This document shows, piece after piece, positions 52,175 to 62,113 of a stretch of 64,000 nt of DNA. The first letter of the stretch is position 1, and each line of letters starts with the position of its first letter. A program made the translations under genes and the position numbers. Source of the stretch: Alphaproteobacteria bacterium (lineage in GTDB: Bacteria; Pseudomonadota; Alphaproteobacteria; Micropepsales; Micropepsaceae); the NCBI GenBank assembly GCA_019247845.1, contig JAFBAL010000010.1:1-64000 (forward strand), in the 5' to 3' direction. Below the pieces are notes generated by a model. That model searched no databases, had not been told where the DNA came from, and worked only from the letters and a program-made list of their open reading frames with translations.

Positions 52175-54079
52175 CTAGTGCATGCCGTGCATCGGCGGCG
52201 CGTTCTTGGCCGCCAGGCATACCTTGTCGCCCGGCTTGCAGATCTGGATCTTCTGCATCATGCCGGTGTCCTCGTGGTCGAGGATGTGACAATGCAGCAC
52301 GAACACGCCGTCGTAGCGTTCGTAGTGCGTGCGCATCACGACCTTGTAGCCGGGCTTGATGAAGATCGTATCCTTCCACTGGTCCTTGAGATCGGCATAT
52401 TGCATGTCGCCGGGCTCGCCGGTGACGCTGACGTCCTTGCCGCTCGGGTCGAGAATCTCGACGATCTGGTAGGGATTGACGTGGATATGGAAGGGGTGGC
52501 CGCCGGAGAGCGCGGTCAGCGTCCACTGGTCCGTGGTCCCCAAGGTCAGCGAGCGTGACATCGTGCCGTTATAGGGCACGGCATCCGAGCCGCTCAGCTG
52601 GTTGCCCACCGCGCCTTCGCCGTCATCGGTGAAAGTGAACGACAGATCCTGCTTGCCGACGTTCGGCTCGCCGGTCAGGCTTTTGTGCGGCTGGAACATG
52701 GTGATCCGCATGCCGTTCATGAGATCGGCCTGCACCTTGCCCGCCACCGGAGCGGGATAGGCGAAGGACGCCGCACCCATCAGCTGGTTCTGCAGATAGT
52801 TGTGCTGATCGCCGACATTGGTGCCGGCGGCCACGTTGACGACGCCGAGCAGCGCGCGGTTCTCGGGCCCCTGACCGGCGCCGAAAGAGCTCGCCGTATC
52901 GATCACGCAATACAGGCCCGGCTTCGGAAAGGTCAGAAGCACGTCCTCGCGATAGCCGGGCTGCATGGTCGTCGCCCTGTCGGCGCCGCGGTCCACGATG
53001 CGCGAGCGCGTCAGCCCGTCCGCGGCATAGGCGAACTGGTGCACGACGTCCTCGACGCAGTTGTCGGAGACCCATTTTCCGGCCTGGTCCGGCGAAAGCG
53101 TGGGCGGCAGCACGGCGCCGGCCTTGGCCTTGCGGATGAAGACGTAGAGCGAGTTGGCGATGCCGCCGTGAATCATGCGCCAGCGCTCGGTCTTGCCGGC
53201 GACGGCGCCGGGGAATTCCGGCAGCACCTGGCCGTTGATCGAGGTGAAGCGGCCGGACTCCGTCCACTTGCTTTTCCCGATCTGGTCATAGCCGTCGATG
53301 GTTCCGGTCTGGCCGGGCGCGCAGGCCCACACCACCTTGCCGTCCTTGCGGCCGCAAGCATAGGAGATCTGCTGGAACAGCAGGATGCGCTCCTTCGGGT
53401 TGACCTTCGCGAGCAGCGTGTCGATGTCGCCGTTCGTCGTCAGCGTCGGCGGGCGGTCGCCGCGGATGATGATCGCGCCCGACATGCCGCTCGCCACCTG
53501 GATCGCGGTCGAGCCGTGCACATGCGCGTGGTACCAGAACGTGCCCGCGGGATGATCGGGCGGGAGATTGAACCGGTAAGCCTGGTTGGCGCCGACGTCG
53601 AGCGTGATCATCACGTTGTCGCCCTGCGTGCCGTCGGGGTTCTGCCCCGGCGTGACCCAGAAGCCGTGGGTGTGGAAGTTGGTGAGGTCGAAGCATTTGG
53701 GGACGTTGTGATTGTCGGGCTTGCAGCCGGGATTTCCCTCCAGCTTGTTGTGCAGCTCGACCGCGACAGTCTGGCCCGGCTTGGTCTCGATCGTGGGGCC
53801 GACCAGCGGCGAGTTGGGCGCCGAGCCGCCCGAGTTCATCCAATAGGTGCGCAGGCGCACCTGGTCGTTGCTGCCGGTGTTGGGGTTGTAGAGATAGTAG
53901 TTCGTCATCTGCGTGTTGAGGTCGTAGACCTGCTGCGCGTTCGGCTTGGCCGCGGGCGGGTTGGCCAGAACGCGCCGGTGCGAGACGGTCGGCCCGGCGG
54001 CATGCGCGCTCGCGCTCGCGAGCGCTGCCAGAGCCAGTACCGAAAGAGTTGTACGAAGACGCGGCGTGCAACCGGCCAT
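52175..54079 (-). CDS. Multicopper oxidase
   Basis: This 634-residue protein has a signal peptide (TTLSVLALAALASASAHA). The copper motifs are FHTHGFW, WYHAHVHG, HPFHIHVNPYQ and HCHILDHEDTGMM, giving the T1, T2 and T3 ligands. It oxidises substrates such as phenols or metals while reducing O2 to water, in the periplasm. The C-terminal HGMH tail is His-rich. It is upstream of, and in line with, the ABC operon but separated by 55 bp. Confidence 0.9.
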   Translation of the reverse strand: MAGCTPRLRTTLSVLALAALASASAHAAGPTVSHRRVLANPPAAKPNAQQVYDLNTQMTNYYLYNPNTGSNDQVRLRTYWMNSGGSAPNSPLVGPTIETKPGQTVAVELHNKLEGNPGCKPDNHNVPKCFDLTNFHTHGFWVTPGQNPDGTQGDNVMITLDVGANQAYRFNLPPDHPAGTFWYHAHVHGSTAIQVASGMSGAIIIRGDRPPTLTTNGDIDTLLAKVNPKERILLFQQISYACGRKDGKVVWACAPGQTGTIDGYDQIGKSKWTESGRFTSINGQVLPEFPGAVAGKTERWRMIHGGIANSLYVFIRKAKAGAVLPPTLSPDQAGKWVSDNCVEDVVHQFAYAADGLTRSRIVDRGADRATTMQPGYREDVLLTFPKPGLYCVIDTASSFGAGQGPENRALLGVVNVAAGTNVGDQHNYLQNQLMGAASFAYPAPVAGKVQADLMNGMRITMFQPHKSLTGEPNVGKQDLSFTFTDDGEGAVGNQLSGSDAVPYNGTMSRSLTLGTTDQWTLTALSGGHPFHIHVNPYQIVEILDPSGKDVSVTGEPGDMQYADLKDQWKDTIFIKPGYKVVMRTHYERYDGVFVLHCHILDHEDTGMMQKIQICKPGDKVCLAAKNAPPMHGMH

Positions 54080-54188
54080 GCGAGCCTCCCCATTTTTCCG
54101 CGTGGGCACGCGGAATCCCTGCCGGCGCATCCTATGTTGAACTAGCTCGACCTTCAATAGAATGTGCTCGAAATCGATCAGAGATGGA

Positions 54189-54926
54189 CTAAAGCAGGCC
54201 GAGCGACTTGAAGCTCGCATGGCCGTTGCGGCCGATCACGATATGGTCGTGCACCGCGATGCCCAGCGGCTTGGCCGCGTCCTGGATCTGGCGCGTCATC
54301 TCGATGTCGGCGCGGCTCGGGGTGGGGTCGCCGCTCGGATGGTTGTGGACCAGGATCACCGCCGACGCCGCATGCTCGAGCGCGCGCTTGACGATCTCGC
54401 GCGGATAGACCGGCGTGTGGTCGATCGTGCCGGCGCTCTGCACCTCGTCGGCGACCAGGATGTTCTTGCGGTCCAGGAACAGGACGCGGAACTCCTCGCG
54501 CGGCGAGCGCGCCATCGCCGCGGCGCAATAATCGAGCAGCGCCGCCCAGGAGGAGAGCGCCGGCCGGCCCAGCAGCCGCGTCCTGGACAGCCGCAGGGCT
54601 GCGGCCTCGATCACCTTGAGCTGCGTCACCACGCCCTCGCCGATGCCGTCGATCTCGAGCAGCCGCTCGTGCGGCGCCGCGATGACCTCCGCGAAGCCGC
54701 CGAAGCGGGCGAGCAGCGCCTTGGCGAGCGGCTTGACGTCGCGCCGCGGGATCGCGGCGAAGAGCACGAGCTCCATCAATTCGTAGTCGGGCAGGGTTTC
54801 GGCGCCGCCTGCCAGGAAGCGCTCGCGCAGCCGGTCGCGATGGCCGAGATAGTGCGGCTCGGCCTCGCCGTCGATGAAGGGCTGGGCTGCGTCGCGCACG
54901 CCCCGGGTCTTGGTCTTGGACGCCAT
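54189..54926 (-). CDS. radC: RadC-family protein (JAMM/MPN domain)
   Basis: This 245-residue protein has an N-terminal helix-hairpin-helix ([28 protein letters not shown]) and a C-terminal JAMM domain with [15 protein letters not shown]. The Glu of [10 protein letters not shown]-type context is upstream. RadC proteins are widespread, with an unclear role in DNA repair. Length is normal. Confidence 0.95.
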   Translation of the reverse strand: MASKTKTRGVRDAAQPFIDGEAEPHYLGHRDRLRERFLAGGAETLPDYELMELVLFAAIPRRDVKPLAKALLARFGGFAEVIAAPHERLLEIDGIGEGVVTQLKVIEAAALRLSRTRLLGRPALSSWAALLDYCAAAMARSPREEFRVLFLDRKNILVADEVQSAGTIDHTPVYPREIVKRALEHAASAVILVHNHPSGDPTPSRADIEMTRQIQDAAKPLGIAVHDHIVIGRNGHASFKSLGLL

Positions 54927-55011
54927 CGCGGAGGATAATCGACGGGCTGCGGCGCACAGCCTAACGTTGCCGCCGCCCGTTGCAATAGGCGCGGTTGTCA
55001 GGCGCCCCCGG

Positions 55012-55854
55012 TCAGGCGCCCATGTAAGGCGGCTTGTCGAGGCCCAAAGGCGAGCCGGTGAAGATCTCGACCCCGTCCTCGGTCACGCCGACCGTGTGCT
55101 CGAACTGGGCGGAAAGCGAGCGGTCGCGCGTCACCGCGGTCCAGCCGTCGTTCAGCACCTTCACGCCGTAGCCGCCCAGGTTGATCATCGGCTCGATGGT
55201 GAAGAACATGCCGGGCTTGAGCGCGATGCCGTGGCCGGGCTTGCCGTAATGGACGATGTTGGGCAGCGCGTGAAACACCTTGCCGACGCCGTGGCCGCAG
55301 AAGTCGCGCACCACCGCGCAGCGCTCCTGCCCTTCGGCATAGGACTGGATCGCGTGGCCGATATCGCCCGTGGTGCCGCCCGGCTTCACCTGGGCGATGC
55401 CGCGCATCATGCATTCGTAGGTGATGTCGACCAAGCGGCGCGCCTTGAGCTTGACGTCGCCCACCAGATACATGCGGCTGGTATCGCCGTGATAGCCGTC
55501 GACGATCACGGTGACGTCGATATTGACGATGTCGCCGTCGCGCAGGGGCTTGTCGTTGGGGATGCCGTGGCAGACGACGTGATTGATCGAGGTGCACAGC
55601 GTATGGCGATAGCCGCGATAGCCGAGGCATGCCGGGATCGCGCCATGCGCCGTCACATAGTCGAAGGCGAGCTTGTCGAGATGGCCCGTGGTGACGCCCG
55701 GCTTCACCTCGGGCACCAGGAGATCGAGCACTTCGGCGGCCAGGCGCCCGGCACGGCGCATGCCTTCGAAATCCTCGTTTCCGTGCAAGGTCACCGCGAA
55801 ATGGGCGCGCTTGACGGGTTCGAACACATCGGCTTCGGGCATGATGGACATCAT
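55012..55854 (-). CDS. map: Methionine aminopeptidase, type I
   Basis: This 280-residue enzyme has the metal ligands in [36 protein letters not shown] and [17 protein letters not shown]. It removes the initiator methionine from nascent proteins. Two adjacent ATGs (55854 and 55851) are possible starts, preceded by GGGGA. The N-terminal extension of about 25 residues is longer than in E. coli. Confidence 0.95.
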   Translation of the reverse strand: MMSIMPEADVFEPVKRAHFAVTLHGNEDFEGMRRAGRLAAEVLDLLVPEVKPGVTTGHLDKLAFDYVTAHGAIPACLGYRGYRHTLCTSINHVVCHGIPNDKPLRDGDIVNIDVTVIVDGYHGDTSRMYLVGDVKLKARRLVDITYECMMRGIAQVKPGGTTGDIGHAIQSYAEGQERCAVVRDFCGHGVGKVFHALPNIVHYGKPGHGIALKPGMFFTIEPMINLGGYGVKVLNDGWTAVTRDRSLSAQFEHTVGVTEDGVEIFTGSPLGLDKPPYMGA

Positions 55855-55886
55855 ATCCCCGATATAATCCCGCCGGCGGTTAATTC

Positions 55887-56327
55887 CTAGTCTTGTACGC
55901 CGACCCTGTATTTGTAGACGAGCTGGCCGCCCTGCCAACCGTTGAAGACCAGCAGCAGCGCGACCGCGAGCGAAAGCCAGACATAGGCGCGAGAACCCGC
56001 CTCGGGCCCGACCTCGTAACGCAGCACCCAATCCAGGACCGACACCAGCGACATCACGATGTTGCCGCCCAGATGCCACCACGCGGCCGATATGTCGCGG
56101 ATCGCAGGCTCGAACAGGAAATCGATCAGCCCGATGGTCGCCGCGACCGCGGAGGCGATGATGCCGCCGGCGATCAGCCAGAACGCCGCATTCGCCCAGA
56201 ACGGATCGTAGGTCCCTTTGTAGATCAGGTCCGCCAGGAAGGCGCCCATATAGGACGCGATCACAAAAGGCACGATCATCGGATGTACGGGATGGCCGGC
56301 GATCCGGACCGTCGAGCGGGGATTCAT
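55887..56327 (-). CDS. DUF2231 membrane protein
   Basis: This 146-residue protein has four hydrophobic helices and starts with the DUF2231 pattern IAGHPVHPMIVPF. GAFLADLIY and WLIAGGIIASAVAATIGLIDF follow. DUF2231 proteins are inner-membrane proteins of unknown function. GAGGAG precedes the ATG at a spacing of about nine bases. It is divergent from the CinA-like gene. Confidence 0.85.
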   Translation of the reverse strand: MNPRSTVRIAGHPVHPMIVPFVIASYMGAFLADLIYKGTYDPFWANAAFWLIAGGIIASAVAATIGLIDFLFEPAIRDISAAWWHLGGNIVMSLVSVLDWVLRYEVGPEAGSRAYVWLSLAVALLLVFNGWQGGQLVYKYRVGVQD

Positions 56328-56393
56328 AATTGATGTTCTCCTCGCGTAATAAACGTGTGGGCGAGCCCGATGTTCCGCGCTAGAAGCGTGCGC

Positions 56394-57137
56394 ATGAGCG
56401 ACAATCCGACCGCCGCGGTCCTCGTCATCGGCGACGAAATCCTCTCCGGCCGCACGCAGGACACCAACACCAACTATATCGCCAAGCTGCTGGGCACGCT
56501 GGGCATCGACCTGCGCGAGGCCCGCGTGGTGGGCGACGTCGAGGACGAGATCGTCGCGGCGCTCGACGCGTTGCGCAGGCGCTACACCTATGTGTTCACC
56601 ACCGGCGGCATCGGGCCGACGCATGACGACATCACGGTCGACGCGGTGGCGAAGGCTTTCGGCGTCGGCGTCGAATATCATCCCGAGGCGTTGGCGATGC
56701 TGACCGCGCGCTACCGGCCCGGCGAGTTCAACGACACGCGCAAGCGCATGGCGCGCGTGCCGCGGGGCGCGGAGCTGGTCCGCAACGAAGCCTCGGTCGC
56801 GCCGGGCATTCGTATCGGCAACGTCTTCGTGATGGCCGGCGTGCCGACGATCATGCGCGCGATGATGGAAGACGTCGCCCCGAAGCTCGCGCGCGGCGCC
56901 GTCGTCCATAGCGCGACCGTCGGCGCGCGCGTCGGCGAAGGCAGGATCGCAGAGGGTCTCGCGCGCATCGCCCGCGCCTTCCCCGAACTCTCGATCGGCT
57001 CCTATCCCTTCTATCGCGACGACGGCTACGGCACCCAGCTGGTCGCCCGTGGCCGCGACGCGGCGCGGGTGGAGGAGGCCGCGCGCGAAATCGAGTCGCT
57101 GGTCAGGGCCGAAGGGGCCGCGCCCGAGCGCATTTGA
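56394..57137 (+). CDS. CinA-like molybdopterin-binding (MoCF) domain protein
   Basis: This 247-residue protein has LVIGDEILSGRTQDTNTNYIA, FTTGGIGPTHDDITVDAVA and the GVPTIMRAMM region of the MoCF/CinA family. The C-terminal amidase domain of full CinA is missing, so it is the short form common in alphaproteobacteria. It may hydrolyse ADP-ribose or related nucleotides. ATG 56394 is preferred over upstream in-frame codons. Confidence 0.9.
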   Translation: MSDNPTAAVLVIGDEILSGRTQDTNTNYIAKLLGTLGIDLREARVVGDVEDEIVAALDALRRRYTYVFTTGGIGPTHDDITVDAVAKAFGVGVEYHPEALAMLTARYRPGEFNDTRKRMARVPRGAELVRNEASVAPGIRIGNVFVMAGVPTIMRAMMEDVAPKLARGAVVHSATVGARVGEGRIAEGLARIARAFPELSIGSYPFYRDDGYGTQLVARGRDAARVEEAAREIESLVRAEGAAPERI

Positions 57138-57298
57138 GGAAAATTGGCGCCTCGCGCCCAACCTTCGTGCCAGCATGCCGGCAGATGCGGGCTGTCACAC
57201 GCATGACAAACGGCTCGGGTTTGTATATCGTATCCAGTGGGGAGAGGGCCGGTCGCAATGAACGCTGGTCCCTTCCGGGGCGTGGTACGGGTGTCGGC

Positions 57299-57571
57299 AT
57301 GAAAATCACCAGCATCATCGGCGCGGCGGTCGCGGGCCTCATCGTGGCCGCGGGCGTCGCCGTGGCGGGGAACTTCTCCTCCAGCCACCGCACCGATTTC
57401 TATGCCTCGGGCACGCATCAGTTCTATGTGTGGTGCCAAGCCTCGCCCGATTACATGGCGACGGAAAGCGGCGCTTCCGCCTCCGATGCGCAGATGAAGC
57501 TCTATGCCAAGGCCAAGGCGTCCGGGAAACCCAACTGCTGGCCGGTGTGGCAGGGCCGCGTCTCGGGCTGA
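57299..57571 (+). CDS. Small secreted hypothetical protein
   Basis: This 90-residue protein has a signal peptide (MKITSIIGAAVAGLIVAAGVAVAG) and a mature part with FYVWCQASPDY and KPNCWPVWQG, two cysteines that may pair. No function was recognised. The 161 bp upstream show no other gene and should hold its promoter. It converges with the ccmI gene. Confidence 0.65.
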   Translation: MKITSIIGAAVAGLIVAAGVAVAGNFSSSHRTDFYASGTHQFYVWCQASPDYMATESGASASDAQMKLYAKAKASGKPNCWPVWQGRVSG

Positions 57572-57586
57572 CCGCTTTTCAGCCGA

Positions 57587-58462
57587 TCACTTCTTCAGCT
57601 TGAGCTCTTTCGCCTCGACGTCGAGCGCGGCCAACGCGGCTGCGTCCTTCGCCATCGCCGCACGCGCCCGCGCGAGCGCATCCTCGGCCTTTTCTCCGTC
57701 GTTCAGAACGGCATAGGCGCGGATGAGCTTCATCCATCCGTCGGGATCGTCGGGTTGCTTGCGCAGGCGCGCATCGAGGCCCGCCACCATCGCGCCGATA
57801 TCGGGCATCGTCCCGCCCTGCGCCTTGAGCCTTGCGATGCGGTCGACCAGCTCCTGGCGGAACGGCGCGTTCCTGGGCGCTTCGTCGAGCAGCGTCTGCC
57901 AGAACGCGATGGCGGCATCGGCCTCGCCCCGCGCGGCGCTGGCATAGCCCAGGAAATACAGCGACGCGGCGTCCTTCGGATCCAGCATCAGCGCGAAGCG
58001 GAAGGCCTGCTCGGCTTCCGGCGGCACGGCGCCGGCGGAGGTCGAGACCACGGCGAGCCCATAGTCGGAATAGAGACCGGCCGATATGTCGCCTTTCGCG
58101 CGCGCGACCTGGATGGCGCGGCCGAGCGCCTTGAGCGCGTCGGCGCCGTCGCCGGCGTCGAGATAGGCGCGGCCCAGCACGCGCCAGCCGCGCAGATCGT
58201 CCGGCGCGTCCTTCAAATGATGGGCCGCGACCGCGATCATGCCGTTCATGTCGCGCGTGTCCTTGCCTTCGAGCCCGCGCACCGCCAGAGCCGGCCGGCC
58301 AAGGCAGAGATAGGCGCCGAGCCCGACGCCCGCCACCAGAAGCGCCAGCGCGCCGACCAGAAGCCAGCGCGACCGCCCCTTGCCGCGCAGCAACGGCCAG
58401 GCCGCGAACGCCGCCGCCAGAAGCACCAGACCGGCGAAGATCAGCACGGCCAGCGCGGTCAT
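57587..58462 (-). CDS. ccmI: CcmI/CycH-type cytochrome c biogenesis TPR protein
   Basis: This 291-residue protein has two N-terminal membrane helices ([24 protein letters not shown] and LLVGALALLVAGVGLGAYLC), a loop, and TPR helices such as RGWRVLGRAYLDAGD and ASLYFLGYASAARGE. CcmI brings apocytochrome c to the heme ligation machinery. No other ccm genes are in view, although a nearby frame upstream may hold the end of another gene. Start 58462 overlaps the trmJ stop by four bases. Confidence 0.75.
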   Translation of the reverse strand: MTALAVLIFAGLVLLAAAFAAWPLLRGKGRSRWLLVGALALLVAGVGLGAYLCLGRPALAVRGLEGKDTRDMNGMIAVAAHHLKDAPDDLRGWRVLGRAYLDAGDGADALKALGRAIQVARAKGDISAGLYSDYGLAVVSTSAGAVPPEAEQAFRFALMLDPKDAASLYFLGYASAARGEADAAIAFWQTLLDEAPRNAPFRQELVDRIARLKAQGGTMPDIGAMVAGLDARLRKQPDDPDGWMKLIRAYAVLNDGEKAEDALARARAAMAKDAAALAALDVEAKELKLKK

Positions 58463-59202
58463 GGCTTGGTCACCCGGTGCTTGCCCTTGGCCAGCGCCAC
58501 GATCATGCCGCGCAGGGTCTGAACCTCCTGATATGTCAGCCGCGCGCGATGCAACGTCGCGCGGGTGGCGCGCACCATGTGATCGCGTTTGTCCGGCGGG
58601 AACAGGAAGCCGGATTCGGTCAGCTCGCGCTCCAGATGCTCGAACAGCGAGAACATCTCCTCGCGCGTCGGCATGCGATGGACGGGATTGTGCTCGATGC
58701 GCGCGGGCGGCGTGGCATCGGCGGCGAGGAACCATTCGTAGCAGGTGAGCAGCACCGCCTGCCCCAGGTTGATCGAGGCGAATTCCGAGGTCGGGATGGT
58801 GATCACCGCGTCGGCGAACGAAACCTCCTCGTTGGTGAGACCGGCGCGTTCGTTGCCGAACAGGATGCCGGTCTTCAGCCCCGTGGCCTGGGCCTCGCGC
58901 AGCCGCCGCGACGCTTCCTTCGGCGTCAGGATCTCCTTGGTCGTGCCGCGGTCGCGCGCCGTCGTCGCATAGACGAGATTGAGATCGCCCAGCGCCGCCT
59001 TGACGTCGGGGAACAGCCGCGCGCCCTTGACCACGTCGAGCGCGCCCGCCGCCATCATCCAGGCGCGGTCGTTGGGCCAGCCGTCGCGCGGATGCACCAG
59101 GCGCAGATCCGACAACCCGAAATTGGCCATCGCGCGCGCGGCGGCGCCGATGTTCTCGCCGAGCTGCGGAAAGGAAAGGATGACGGCGGGCGTGGCGCTC
59201 AT
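58459..59202 (-). CDS. trmJ: TrmJ-like tRNA/rRNA 2'-O-methyltransferase
   Basis: This 247-residue SPOUT enzyme starts [22 protein letters not shown] and contains [19 protein letters not shown] and [16 protein letters not shown], the knot-forming motifs. It methylates the ribose of position 32 in tRNA with SAM. Length is normal. It is divergent from icd by 65 bp and overlaps ccmI by four bases. Confidence 0.9.
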   Translation of the reverse strand: MSATPAVILSFPQLGENIGAAARAMANFGLSDLRLVHPRDGWPNDRAWMMAAGALDVVKGARLFPDVKAALGDLNLVYATTARDRGTTKEILTPKEASRRLREAQATGLKTGILFGNERAGLTNEEVSFADAVITIPTSEFASINLGQAVLLTCYEWFLAADATPPARIEHNPVHRMPTREEMFSLFEHLERELTESGFLFPPDKRDHMVRATRATLHRARLTYQEVQTLRGMIVALAKGKHRVTKP

Positions 59203-59267
59203 TCGTCTCTTTGACGGTGGATCACCGCCCCGCTATACCCCCCGCCAGCAAAAATTCCGAGGCCCCC

Positions 59268-60482
59268 ATGGACAAGATCAAAGTCGCCAACCCCGTCGTC
59301 GAGCTCGACGGCGACGAGATGACCCGCATCATCTGGGACCTGATCAAGAAGAAGCTGATCCTGCCCTATCTGGACGTGAAGCTCGAATATTACGACCTCG
59401 GCATCGAGCACCGCGACGCCACCAACGACCAGGTCACGGTCGACGCGGCGCATGCCATCCAGAAGCACGGCGTCGGCGTCAAATGCGCCACCATCACCCC
59501 CGACGAGGCGCGGGTGAAAGAGTTCAATCTGAAAGAGATGTGGAAGTCGCCCAACGGCACGATCCGCAACATCCTGGGCGGCGTGATCTTCCGCGAGCCG
59601 ATCATCGCGAAGAACGTGCCCCGGCTGGTGCCCGGCTGGACGCAGCCCATCGTGGTCGGCCGCCACGCTTTCGGCGACCAGTACCGCGCGACCGATTTCC
59701 GCTATCCGGGCAAGGGCGTGCTGACGATCAAGTTCGTCGGCGAGGACGGCGCCGTCATCGAGCGCGAAGTGTTCAAGGCGCCGGGCTCGGGCGTCGCGAT
59801 GGCGATGTACAATCTCGACGACTCGATCCGCGATTTCGCGCGCGCCTCGATGAACTACGGATTGGCGCGAAAGTATCCGGTCTACCTCTCGACCAAGAAC
59901 ACGATCCTCAAAGCCTATGACGGCCGCTTCAAGGACATCTTCCAGGAGATCTTCGACAAGGAGTTCGCCGATCAGTTCAAGACCGCCGGCATCACCTATG
60001 AGCACCGGCTGATCGACGACATGGTCGCCTCGGCGCTGAAATGGGAAGGCGGCTATGTCTGGGCCTGCAAGAACTACGACGGGGACGTGCAGTCCGACAC
60101 CGTGGCGCAGGGCTTCGGCTCGCTCGGCCTGATGACCTCGGTGCTCACCACGCCCGACGGCAGGATCGTCGAGGCCGAGGCAGCGCACGGCACGGTCACG
60201 CGTCACTATCGCGAGCATCAGAAGGGCAAGGCGACCTCGACCAACTCGATCGCCTCGATCTTCGCCTGGACGCGCGGGCTTGCCCATCGCGCCAAGCTCG
60301 ACGGCAACGACGCGCTGACCAGGTTCGCGCACACGCTCGAGAAGGTCTGCGTCGATACCGTCGAAGCCGGCTTCATGACCAAGGACCTGGCGCTTCTGGT
60401 CGGCCCCGACCAGAAATGGCTCTCGACCGAAGGCTTCCTCGACAAGGTCGACGAGAACCTGAAGAAGGCGATGGCGGCGTAG
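59268..60482 (+). CDS. icd: NADP-dependent isocitrate dehydrogenase
   Basis: This 404-residue enzyme starts [23 protein letters not shown] and has [24 protein letters not shown] and [15 protein letters not shown]. It is the eukaryotic-like dimeric subtype found in alphaproteobacteria and works in the TCA cycle. The start at 59268 fits homologous N-termini, although the frame is open from 59211. An IS element sits just downstream. Confidence 0.95.
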   Translation: MDKIKVANPVVELDGDEMTRIIWDLIKKKLILPYLDVKLEYYDLGIEHRDATNDQVTVDAAHAIQKHGVGVKCATITPDEARVKEFNLKEMWKSPNGTIRNILGGVIFREPIIAKNVPRLVPGWTQPIVVGRHAFGDQYRATDFRYPGKGVLTIKFVGEDGAVIEREVFKAPGSGVAMAMYNLDDSIRDFARASMNYGLARKYPVYLSTKNTILKAYDGRFKDIFQEIFDKEFADQFKTAGITYEHRLIDDMVASALKWEGGYVWACKNYDGDVQSDTVAQGFGSLGLMTSVLTTPDGRIVEAEAAHGTVTRHYREHQKGKATSTNSIASIFAWTRGLAHRAKLDGNDALTRFAHTLEKVCVDTVEAGFMTKDLALLVGPDQKWLSTEGFLDKVDENLKKAMAA

Positions 60483-60521
60483 GCGCACGCCACGCGGTCC
60501 AAGGTGCCGGGCCGCGTGCGC
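60483..60521 (+). terminator. Stem-loop after icd
   Basis: GCGCACGC (60483-60490) and GCGTGCGC (60514-60521) are perfect complements immediately after the icd stop. No T-run follows. The IS481 element begins only seven bases later, so any T-run downstream may have been displaced by the insertion. Confidence 0.5.
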
Positions 60522-60528
60522 GCCTAGC

Positions 60529-61559
60529 TGTGAGCTTTCAATAGGTTGTCCATCCGGTTCCGGCCGAGGAAGATGAGGTTGCGAGGCTTCAACTTCTTCA
60601 GGAGAGGAACCGGATGAACGTGCACAAGAATGCCCGTTTGACGCCGCGCGGTCGAGAGTGGGTCGTGAGCCAGGCTGCGAGCGGGCAAACGCCGAAGGCC
60701 ATCGCGGGCGCCGTAGGCGTTTGCCCGCGGACGGTGCGCAAATGGAGCAGGCGTCACGCGAGCGAAGGCGTTGCTGGCTTGGCCGACCGCAGCTCGCGGC
60801 CGCATCGGCTCTACCGGCCGACGCCGCAGGCTGTGGTGGAGCGTATCGAGGCGCTGCGCCGCGAACGCATGACCGGCAAGGCGATCGCCGCCGAGGTCGG
60901 CGTCTCGTCGGCGACCGTGAGCCGTGTTCTCAAGCGGCTGGGCCTGAACAAGCTCAAGATGCTGGAGCCGGCCGAGCCGGTGCGGCGCTACGAGCGCGAG
61001 CACCCCGGTGAGCTCATCCATCTCGACATCAAAAAGCTGGGCAAGTTCAAACGGATCGGTCATCGCATCACCGGTCAGCGCCAGGGCTGCCGCAACATCG
61101 GCGCCGGCTGGGAGTACGTCCATGTCTGCATCGACGACGCCTCGCGCATCGCCTTCACCAAGGTGATGAAGAACGAGCGCAAGGAATGCGCTGTCGCCTT
61201 CCTCAAAGCGGCCGTCGCCTATTATGCGAGCCTGGGCGTCACGGTCCTGCGCGTCATGACCGACAACGGCTCCTGCTATCGTTCCAAAGCCTTCAGGAAG
61301 GCCTGCACGAAGCTGGGCCTCAAGCACATCCGCACCAAACCCTACACGCCCAAGACCAACGGCAAGGCCGAGCGCTTCATCCAGACAGCTTTGAGAGAAT
61401 GGGCCTATGCAAGGGCCTACGACACTTCAAAGCAACGGGCCGCAGAACTGCCGTTCTGGACACACCGCTACAATTGGCATCGTCCCCATGGCAGTATCGA
61501 TTCCAAGCCGCCCATCAGCCGTCTCGGCCTGACCGGGAACAACCTGTTGAGGCTCCACA
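60529..61559 (+). mobile_element. IS481-family insertion sequence
   Basis: The element is 1031 bp and bounded by 21-bp imperfect inverted repeats. The left end is TGTGAGCTTTCAATAGGTTG (60529 on) and the right end, read inward, is TGTGGAGCCTCAACAGGTTG (61559 back), with 15 of 21 positions identical over the full length. It is flanked by CTAG on both sides (60524-60527 and 61561-61564), matching the NCTAGN target preference of IS481. It carries one transposase gene. The transposase stop codon lies in the right target copy. Confidence 0.9.
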
Positions 61560-61564
61560 TCTAG
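60614..61564 (+). CDS. IS481-family transposase
   Basis: This 316-residue DDE transposase has an N-terminal HTH (GQTPKAIAGAVGVCPRTVRKW), then a second HTH (GKAIAAEVGVSSATVSRVL). The rve integrase core shows LIHLDIKKLGKF (first Asp), RVMTDNGSCYRS (second Asp) and KPYTPKTNGKAERFIQT (Glu). GGAGAGG precedes the ATG. The last codons are CAC ATC TAG, and the TAG at 61562-61564 is outside the inverted repeat in the duplicated target. The gene looks intact. Confidence 0.95.
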   Translation: MNVHKNARLTPRGREWVVSQAASGQTPKAIAGAVGVCPRTVRKWSRRHASEGVAGLADRSSRPHRLYRPTPQAVVERIEALRRERMTGKAIAAEVGVSSATVSRVLKRLGLNKLKMLEPAEPVRRYEREHPGELIHLDIKKLGKFKRIGHRITGQRQGCRNIGAGWEYVHVCIDDASRIAFTKVMKNERKECAVAFLKAAVAYYASLGVTVLRVMTDNGSCYRSKAFRKACTKLGLKHIRTKPYTPKTNGKAERFIQTALREWAYARAYDTSKQRAAELPFWTHRYNWHRPHGSIDSKPPISRLGLTGNNLLRLHI

Positions 61565-62034
61565 CGCGCGGCGAAGGCCTCCGCAGCGATCGGGCGCGGC
61601 ACGACATTGCCGTCGGCATGGGCCTGGAGCGTATAGGCCAAGGTGCCCGGAAAGCCGAACATGTTCGTCTCGAGCGTTTCCGCGTCGGGGAATTCCGCCG
61701 CCCTGAGGAAGCGCGCGAAGCCGGTGCAGCGCCGGTTCAGCGCGCGGCCATACGCGAACTGCACGCGATAGGTCCCGTCGGGAAGCGCGCGATATCCCGC
61801 ACTCGTCCCGTGCGCGACGAAGAACGCGACCAGCAGGCTGCCGGTCGCGCCGTCGCGGATCTTGACGATGGCGTCGTCCGCGGACTGGTTGTGGATCTCG
61901 ACGGTGTTCGCGGCCTCGCTCCAATGCGCATTGTCCGTGAGCACCCGTCCGCTGCCGGCGGTGCAGGCCGCGGCGGGACCGGCGAGCAGCGCCGCCAGCG
62001 CGAAGTATCGAGCCCGAAGCAGAACCCGCCCCAC
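61561..62034 (-). CDS. Secreted hypothetical protein next to the IS element
   Basis: This protein is about 157 residues from the GTG at 62034, with a signal peptide (LLRARYFALAALLAGPAAACT) and a beta-rich mature part (ANTVEIHNQSADDAIVKIRDG, YRALPDGTYRVQFAYG). The frame extends upstream through a 14-bp tandem repeat, but the signal peptide favours the GTG. Its stop codon TAG (61563-61561) is made by the CTAG target of the IS element. Function is unknown. Confidence 0.55.
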   Translation of the reverse strand: MGRVLLRARYFALAALLAGPAAACTAGSGRVLTDNAHWSEAANTVEIHNQSADDAIVKIRDGATGSLLVAFFVAHGTSAGYRALPDGTYRVQFAYGRALNRRCTGFARFLRAAEFPDAETLETNMFGFPGTLAYTLQAHADGNVVPRPIAAEAFAAR

Positions 62035-62036
62035 CT

Positions 62037-62085
62037 TCGTCCGCCCCCTTTCGTCCGCCCCCTTTCGTCCGCCCCCTTTCGTCCG
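62037..62085. repeat. Tandem repeat, 14-bp unit TCGTCCGCCCCCTT
   Basis: The 14-bp unit starts at 62037, 62051, 62065 and 62079 (three full copies and a partial fourth). It lies between a minus-strand gene starting at about 62034 and a plus-strand MFS gene starting at 62114. On the minus strand the unit reads AAGGGGGCGGACGA, which contains a ribosome-binding-like purine run. Copy number could vary. Confidence 0.9.
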
Positions 62086-62113
62086 ACTGTACAGCGCGTA
62101 TGCTTGCGCTTCC

